Source: Kappaphycus alvarezii (lineage: Eukaryota > Rhodophyta > Florideophyceae > Gigartinales > Solieriaceae). Taken from it: DNA of 64,000 nt. Positions within the stretch are counted from its first letter, which is position 1, and every line of letters begins with the position of its first letter. The stretch lies in NCBI GenBank assembly GCA_002205965.3, contig NADL03000032.1, positions 496,001-560,000 on the forward strand, in the 5' to 3' direction. Positions 56,630 through 64,000 of the stretch are shown here, piece by piece. Below the pieces are notes generated by a model. The model was not told where the DNA came from. It did not search any database and saw nothing but the letters and a program-made list of their open reading frames with translations. Made by a program: the position numbers and the translations under genes.

Positions 56630-59600
56630 AACGCGCAAAATGTTGTATCAACTATAAAAAAGATCTTCGTTCAGTTTCCACAAATATTTGTAGCAAATAT
56701 CTACAGATTTTATGGTTTAGACAGGCCGAACGAAACATTGAAAATCAGCGAAATATCCCTTTATAGATAGAGTAAGACTAAATCATCATAGCATAGCGTA
56801 TTGGTAAGGCCTCCAATACAGTTAGGTGTAGTGCATATGCACGTGTTTTTGGTATACATCCTCTCTTTCGGTCCTATTCTTTATACATGATACCCCATAT
56901 CGGAGAGTGTATTGTACAAATGATAAACCACACACGTCTTGATTTATAACTGTGGAGTATGATTCTAATTTCCCTATTAAATTTGCTGGCAGGATTTTAC
57001 GATGTTCTCACAAAACCTGCTTCAGATATCTCAACCATTCGTAAGTCTGACAAGCGACACTGGCATAAATAGGCAGTAGTTTCTTTAAGGTATACAAACA
57101 TTTCGTGAGTAAATCTAATAAGCTCTTACAGTCAATGAACATCTAAAACTGTATATTTGTCACGGTAACTGGCTCCTGATCGTGTTTTATTTATTAAGCC
57201 GCATCGATGACATAAATGAAAGAGTACATTTTTGCACGTATTGTGGTACTTGTGGCACTCGTACTGTAATGCCACCAGCAAAGCTGGTTTTAGCGATCTT
57301 TTTGATCCAATTTGTGTTCGTGCTGGTGACTTCTACCAGCAGGTAACGTACTGTACAAGGAGAGCAATGTTTCGATTATAGACCCTTATTTAATGTTCTT
57401 GGTACTGTAGAGTCACCGGAGAGGTTTGAGGGCGGTCAGTCGAGCTCATAGCACTTAAGACTAACTAATAAGTCCTCCTTCACATGCCGGGCGTTCTTGA
57501 TGATGAAACTAATTTCATCCTTAGATAATTTGACTTCAGTCACGTGAGCAGCCATGTTTTTTCCACAGAATATATGTGACCCCTTATATGCAAGCTACGC
57601 CAAAGAGAGTCTCAAAGTCCAAAATTTTGATAAATCCCCATCAAACGCAATTATATTCAGACTTCGTGCACAACGATGTTGAATGAGTTCGAAGTGTATT
57701 AAAATGCTGGATGTGGAAGTGTAGTCTCCGCAGGACAGATTTTTTTGAGATAATGAGACATAAACACATACACGCAAGGACCGTCAGAGCATCAGACTCC
57801 TTCTTGGTCTTTAAGCACCCTGCGGTACAGAAGGTCAGCTGCTGGTGGCGATTTGTGCGGGGTTTCGGCAGACCAGAAATTTCTTGAACGGGCGGGTAGC
57901 GTGGTCACCCTCCAGGTTGTAAGGTAGGGGCGTGAACTACTGTAACTTGGGATCCTTAGAGTTCAAAGTATGTAACTGATGCACCTGTGGTGTTTGAAAT
58001 TGGTTCACTGCGATTCGAAGCAGCTCAGCTGCAGTTTCAAATGGTTTGTTGGGTCAGTTACACCACCGAAAAACTTGTACGTCCAAATATTTTAGAAAAG
58101 CCGGAGTGCAGGGGAACAATGACAATTACTCTAATTAGAAACAATAAAAGAAGAAGCCCGCACCCGATACCATTTTCGGATGACAACTTCAGTATTATAA
58201 GTTCTTCCCAGTACCAGTCATTCGATGGGTGAAAAATCGTACTGATACCCAGTAAATTTTGTTTGTACATGTTCATCATAAAAAAATTTCTAGTTCATAA
58301 TGTCGAGACGATGATTAAATTTCCTATTTTCACTAAACTTTTAATTAATTTCAAGGTAAACCGCTTTCGGTTTGAACTTGGAATCATTTTCTTCTCTAGG
58401 TAATGTAGCTACTGCAAACTGGATTTAAGAGGTCTTTATGGATTTATAATTTATTTTGAAGAGTTTTGTAGTGACGGACTACATTCCAACTTACAGATAT
58501 GTTTGATACTAAACTTTATCACACAAACAGAATCTTTACTCTTGTATATCTGTGAGCTCATCAGTTTCAGATCAGCTCATCTCGTTTTCGGATACTCCTT
58601 GGCTATCTTTTATTAATCCCTTTGAAAATTCTAGACTCAGATATGGAGCTTCAATAAACAGACTCCGAATTACTTTTTACGAATAATTTCTCTCCCTCGT
58701 CGGTTTGGGTAAATCTCATTCAATGTTTTCTCCTTTAAGAAATCTTTTTCTCTTAAAAAATCCTTTTCTCTCTATTTATCTCTCTCTTTACATCCATTTC
58801 CATCCAGTCGCCCTGAACTGGTCTCTGTCACTCGATCTTCGCCTTTTCTCTCTCCTATATTCATGCCTCCTTTGGAGCACGTGATGCCCGAACTATTAAT
58901 CACAAGCAATTAATTTGTCATATCCGATCTACATGCAAAAAATTAGCAGCTTTCGATGTTTCTGATTGGGTTTGTGGTCATTTCAATTTCTGTGAGCAAA
59001 GGACAGAGAAAATAAAATTTACAGCTGCTGCATCTCCAATGACTTACTATACTACAGTATTGTAAAACTAATAGTAGCTTCTAAGTAATTTTACACACCC
59101 CCTGTATCATTATTTTTCGTTTTTTCGTTCAATTTTAAAAATTGAAATAGAGAGGGTATTTGCAGGATACATCATTTTTAAACTTGTATCTTCATAAAAA
59201 AGTCAATTAGTACCAGAATACCGAATGATATACTTCAATTGCGTATATCTAATCTCTAAGAGCCATAGATATATCTGAAATACGTTCAAATATTTATTTA
59301 GGTCCTCACTGACACTTTTATTCTTTTCAATTTAAGAGTCCTGCCCGAAAAGATTTTTTTCCTTGTTTTCTCACCTACGTTTACTCATAAATGCAAACTT
59401 ATATTTATTTCTAACCAAAAAATATCTAAAGAGCTAGTGGAGGAGCCTAAAGTTCTCGAAAGAGCTTTCTTTGTACACTAAATATGTATCCCAAACATAA
59501 AGTGAAAATTTAGACGTATTTAGACATGGTGCTTCTCTGTTATCCGTATCCATGTTGCAAAAAGACTGTTTACCACATCTATTTACAAAAAGAAACTAAC

Positions 59601-62600
59601 TAAGAAAATAAACCTCAGAGTTTTAAACAGTTAGTGTGGAAACATTGTTGAGTTATATATGTTGTGGTCCGCTCAGTGGCACTAGAGAGCCAGCGCATAT
59701 GGCTCAGTGGTTAACGTTTTTGAATAAGAGATGATAATGTTCCCTAGGTTCCGGTAGAGCCTGGTCGATTCCAGTTCTACGTCCCCTTTTATTCAGAGTT
59801 GGGAGAAAACTTGGAGTGTACGTAGTGGCTTGGTAGACTGACGGAGTTGGTAGTGCCCTACTGTCAAGTATTCTGCTATAGTACCGTTACCGTCTTCTGG
59901 AGGCCTAGTTGTACGTGTTTTTACCCTCAGAATTGAGAAAAATATCATGTACGTATTCGTAGGTAAGCCGACAGTGTTGGTAGCATACACGATATGTCAC
60001 TGTCGGCAATTTAAGCACGTACAAATTACTATTGCATTCATGAATTTCAGTCATTCAGCAACTTACAAATTACTACTGCATTCATGTTTCTCTAAATGCG
60101 AGCATATTATTACGGACAGAGACTTTTGTATACCGAGTTTCCTCGGACAAATATTATGCTAAAAGTCAAGAGGTCTCAGAAATGATTATGTAGCCGAAAA
60201 ATAACGAATACTTCAAGTCATTACAAATAGCTCTGTAAGCAGCCAGAACTAAAATTTAATTACTTAGGGGTTTGCGCCTAAAAGTGTGGATCTGAAATGA
60301 CTGATTTTCTTTCCAGAGAACATAGCGCTCGAAAAAATGAAAAATGTAAAGAAGTCAACGCGCACAATTTACATACTCTCGTATATGTAATATGAAAGAA
60401 TAGTTCCTTAGTTTTGTTTCCAATTAATGTATGGTCCCAAAGGAATTTTTAAACCCTTAATAGACCTCCTCTAAATCGTTCAACTTCTCACAGTATTGAT
60501 ATCTCATCGAGAATATGTGCAAAATTGCAATCTTACCCTATTAAACACCTTCTTTTATTGATGATACTAGATGTGGCTCTCTTTTAACTTAATGAGTGGA
60601 CATATCTAACGGTAATAGCATATTTTCTAGAGACGAAGGTGTGTACACTTCACGAATTATTATTCAAGCTTACTAATTTTCTTTGAGGTAAGTAAATTCA
60701 CATCATGGTTTTCTATAACGACTTTAAGAACATTAAATGCTTCAATGGGTTTCTCCAATTTACATAGTATAAAGAGGTTCATAAGGTTTGTAAACATCAT
60801 TTGGATGAAGACATTTATAAGTGGCTTCTGAGCAATTTCTCCAGCTCCAATATAATCGAAATAGCACAAAATAATATATTTTCATCTCTCAAAAGCTCTT
60901 AAAGAGAAGAAAGAAAGTATAGAAGGAATTTTAAGATTAATAGTGAATATTTTGAGCGAAAATGTAGCATGGGAGCATTCGAGGACCGGAAATTTCAATG
61001 AAAAAATTCAAAATAGTCACATTTTTGATCTAAACACACTTTCAAGCTTCGCCTGTGCAATTATCAGGAACGAATCTTCATCTAAAGCTCTTCTGAAATA
61101 ATTTAGAACCATGTTCCCGTTAGAAATGAAACCATGGCATTGAGCACGACACCTGCTTGACCTCCGTAGAATAATTATTATCTATTAAGTTACAGATAGT
61201 AAGGTTAACTTGCATTCAGAATTCCTGGTTTCATTAGGATTAGTTCTTAATTTTTGATGTTTTATTCCTGCAGAAAACAACTTAACCTCGGACAAAATTT
61301 CAAAAGGTGTTTATAAAAAAGATAATTTTGCAAATGGCAAGCTATCCAACGCATTAGCCAGTTGTTTCGACAGAAGAACTGTTCATCATTTTTTCTTTAG
61401 TAGATTATATATTTGAAAACAGTAATGCGCTCAGCTATTAAATCTTCCCTTATCTTCCCTTCTTAGTTTTTTAATTGCATAATAAAAATAATTCCTTCAA
61501 GGGCTCAATTTATAAAAAAGAGGCACGAAAATGCAGATTGACCTTTTTTCAGACTACCCGTATACTTTTCGATATTTTCAAGATTTTAAAACAAGTTTAC
61601 TGTCATAATAATGTTCTAATTATTCAAATCACCGACGGAAGCGAGTTCAATGTGTTTAGAATGCTATATACGTCTTCACTATGCTATTTTCAAAAATAAG
61701 ATAAGCTCCGTAGTGACAGAGGAAAATTTTAGGGTATTGAAAGGGAAAAAATCTACTGATTCATTTTCTTTTCTCATTGAGTTCCATACATAATGCATAG
61801 TATAATGAAAAGAAAGAAATAGTCCCCTTTTCACATATTTGGAGAAACAGATATGTAAAGGAAACAGAAAAATTGGCTGTACCTATAATATAGAAGAGCA
61901 TTTATCCGTTGCGGAGTCGTTGAAAAAAACTTTTAAAATAGTGTACAAAACATTCTAGAAAATTTTTCATGTATGCCACAAATGGGTACATTTTAATGGA
62001 CAATAAATGAATATTCCACTTGTTGTATTTCACTTCACAGACCTTACAGCTTTACAATAATTCATTGCATCTACTATACTGTATACTAAAACCAATAGTA
62101 ACCTTACAAACAGGGCTACTAGGCACTTTTCTGTCATTAAACTTTCCTTACAGTTCTGAACACTGCGTTTGACCCCATTGGTACATTTGGAATAGTTACG
62201 GACTAGTTGCACACTAGGATATTATATCATTGCTTTACTAATCAAAAGTTGCCTTGCTATCCCATGCCACCTGGACCAATGTACTTCTTACATATTGTCA
62301 GAGTATGTCACTCGTGCCGACTACAATTCTGAAAGCGCTAATTACGATACCATCAGGGCTGTTTTATGGGAAAACCTTCGAATTTGCTACTTTTAGACTG
62401 CATTTTCCTTTACTACGTAGCTATCTTCAATTCTATATAAACCCTGATTTGGAGTGGCCGGCTTAACACAGCCAGCCTCAACCACGGTTCTACCTAGATC
62501 TGCTCATGTGCGCTTCAAATCCCACACCACTCCAAAATCTTAAAAAATCAAAGGAGACTAAGAAAACGGACAGCAAAGTATACTACTCATATTAAAGCAA

Positions 62601-64000
62601 TAATTTCATACTGGGAGGATTTGAAGAGCACATATCAATATAGAACAAAATATTCAGAGATATGCGGAGGGGATTAAGATTTCAAAAAGGTACGAATCCT
62701 TTCTTCAGCAAAAGATGATATCTAAAGTATCAGATCGCTTGTTGAGCAACTGGTGTATCATTAGGAACCTCTTAAGTTCAGTAAGATTAAACGAATTCTG
62801 ACTGATTTATGTATTTTAGGTTCAGCAAATCATACTCAAGATCTCACATTGAAGATATTTTTATCAATATCAAGTAATATTTTCCCAAAATTCATTAAAA
62901 ATCTACAAGAACCTCGGTTGCGGCGTTATTTTTCATAGGCATCTGTTATAATTTATGCTATTTGTGATTAATTGAGTTTCGTTTGCTACGATATTAATAA
63001 TAAAGCTTTATTCTTGATATATTTACGTTTCAATAGGGTATGCCGTGCCGTTCTAGAACGTTGTACTCAGTCAAACCAAAGGACTTAAAATCGATCGCCG
63101 GGATAAAATTTTGTAGGTATCTAGTCTGAAATGGCTTGCTGAGTATCATATATATATATATTGATCGTTCAAGTTTTTGTTCAAGTACTAAATTGCCAAA
63201 GATACCGTCCATTCTCAACAGTTCAGAAAAAATCAGACTGATGTCAGGGGTCACGCGTTTGTTACTCACTAAAATGTACGGCCACGTGTAACTCCACAGA
63301 GGCGGTACCAGTAGCTTTCATAGACGTTGATATGATAAAATGATGACCACTTGCTCAGTCTCCTTCAACATCACCTAGCTGGTATACTCTCACTTACTTC
63401 CAAGATCTTCTACATAAATTCAGATGAAAATTTTTTCGACTTCGAAAGCGCATTTACTGTTATTCTGATCTAGAGCGACAACAATAGATAAAAAAGAATC
63501 CATCAAATGCAAGGTAATAATATGTACATGCGCCTAAGACTAACCCTAAAATTAGGAGGAAATTTAATTGTTATCCAACATTATGAACTGACACACAGTA
63601 AAAGCCTGTGCCCTTTCCATAGAGAGAAAGCTCTGTTTGGATTGACTCGATAGTATGCAAGCCCGTCAGAAAGAACTGAGAGTTGAAGGTTCGCTCTTTC
63701 CTTATCCGTATAGAGGAGGATGAGGATTCAGAGTTCAAGGTTTATTTCGGTTATATGTTTGGGAACCATGAATTCAATTAAAGGTGTGAAAACTTCGCAG
63801 ACTGGTTATTGAGTTCAATAGAGAGTAATCCGATTGACTTTGCGGACAATTTGAACCAGAAAATTATATTTAACAACAATGAATAGCGAGTAATAACCAT
63901 GAATAATGTGCTTTCATATGATTAGTGCACATGGGGAACCAGCCAAGCGACGATAGACATGGAGAGGAATCATTGATGCTTGAATGAAGGTTGGATATTT
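56630..64000. other. AT-rich, gene-free stretch
   Basis: About 7.4 kb, AT-rich, with only short unsupported frames. A few TACTG-like motifs occur at 57.24-57.41 kb. No conserved protein was recognised on either strand. Confidence 0.55.
59693..59785 (+). repeat. possible tRNA-derived (SINE-like) Pol III promoter remnant
   Basis: TGGCTCAGTGGTTAACG (59700-59716) fits a tRNA A box, and GGTCGATTCC (59763-59772), flanked by CTGG/CCAG, fits a B box. Spacing is longer than in a standard tRNA and the acceptor ends do not pair, so this is not a functional tRNA as written. Confidence 0.3.

Noticed and set aside
59693..59785. Functional tRNA gene
   Set aside because: Acceptor strands do not pair and the box spacing is long; kept only as a possible SINE remnant.
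1..64000. CRISPR array, operon or bacterial defence system
   Set aside because: No regular repeat-spacer array, no bacterial gene organisation; introns, Sec11 and transposon types show a eukaryotic nuclear sequence.

Overview
The window looks like nuclear DNA of a photosynthetic eukaryote, most likely a multicellular red alga (inference). Host genes are eukaryotic (a CAMK/SnRK-type kinase, a Sec11 signal peptidase, a SufE-BolA fusion, a mitochondrial-type uL11). They have almost no introns: I can place only two, 117 bp in the kinase and 166 bp in Sec11. Several carry pyrimidine-rich 5' leaders, and they are separated by many transposon relics. The combination of intron-poor genes, an animal-type haem peroxidase and abundant LINE, copia, Harbinger and piggyBac elements fits florideophyte red algae. 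The species cannot be fixed from sequence alone.

Layout. 1-78: start of a minus-strand gene leaving the window. 3.77-7.69 kb: long protein kinase (+). 8.68-9.12 kb: small membrane protein (-). 10.5-11.65 kb: 3' end of a non-LTR retrotransposon. 11.65-18.9 kb: AT-rich and gene-poor, with a pogo/Tigger-like transposase relic and a minisatellite. 18.9-22.2 kb: a MITE abutting a piggyBac-like element. 22.99-23.75 kb: SufE-BolA (+). 23.88-24.60 kb: Sec11 (-). 25.52-27.63 kb: secreted haem peroxidase (-). 29.25-34.13 kb: two LINE copies (-). 34.71-35.77 kb: SurE (+). 38.1-43.1 kb: degenerate copia element. 45.4-49.4 kb: Harbinger elements. 49.83-50.33 kb: uL11 (+). 50.43-52.15 kb: PLP-dependent basic amino acid decarboxylase (-). 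52.78-54.22 kb: coiled-coil protein (-). 55.7-56.6 kb: nested MITEs. 56.6-64 kb: AT-rich with no gene found.

Two window-wide patterns matter most. First, runs of the pentamer TACTG/CAGTA (TACTGTACTGTAC and its complement) lie about 0.15-1.3 kb upstream of the start of each of the ten host genes I could place. Second, nine of those ten genes seem to be readable as one protein only by assuming single-base frame changes. Most are explained by one missing base, often in a short G or C run, and there are few or no nonsense codons between open segments. The piggyBac transposase shows the same. That points to indel errors in the assembly more than to gene death, so I report these as CDS with breaks. 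The copia element, the pogo relic and parts of the LINEs do carry in-frame stops and look truly dead.

The host genes are unlinked housekeeping functions: Fe-S cluster assembly, secretion, nucleotide hydrolysis, mitochondrial translation, polyamine synthesis and signalling. I see no operon-like system. The most unusual mobile-element signal is a family (piggyBac-like element plus MITEs) flanked by CTAG instead of TTAA, whose ends carry paired CATATG-centred palindromes spaced 20 bp on one side and 22 bp on the other.
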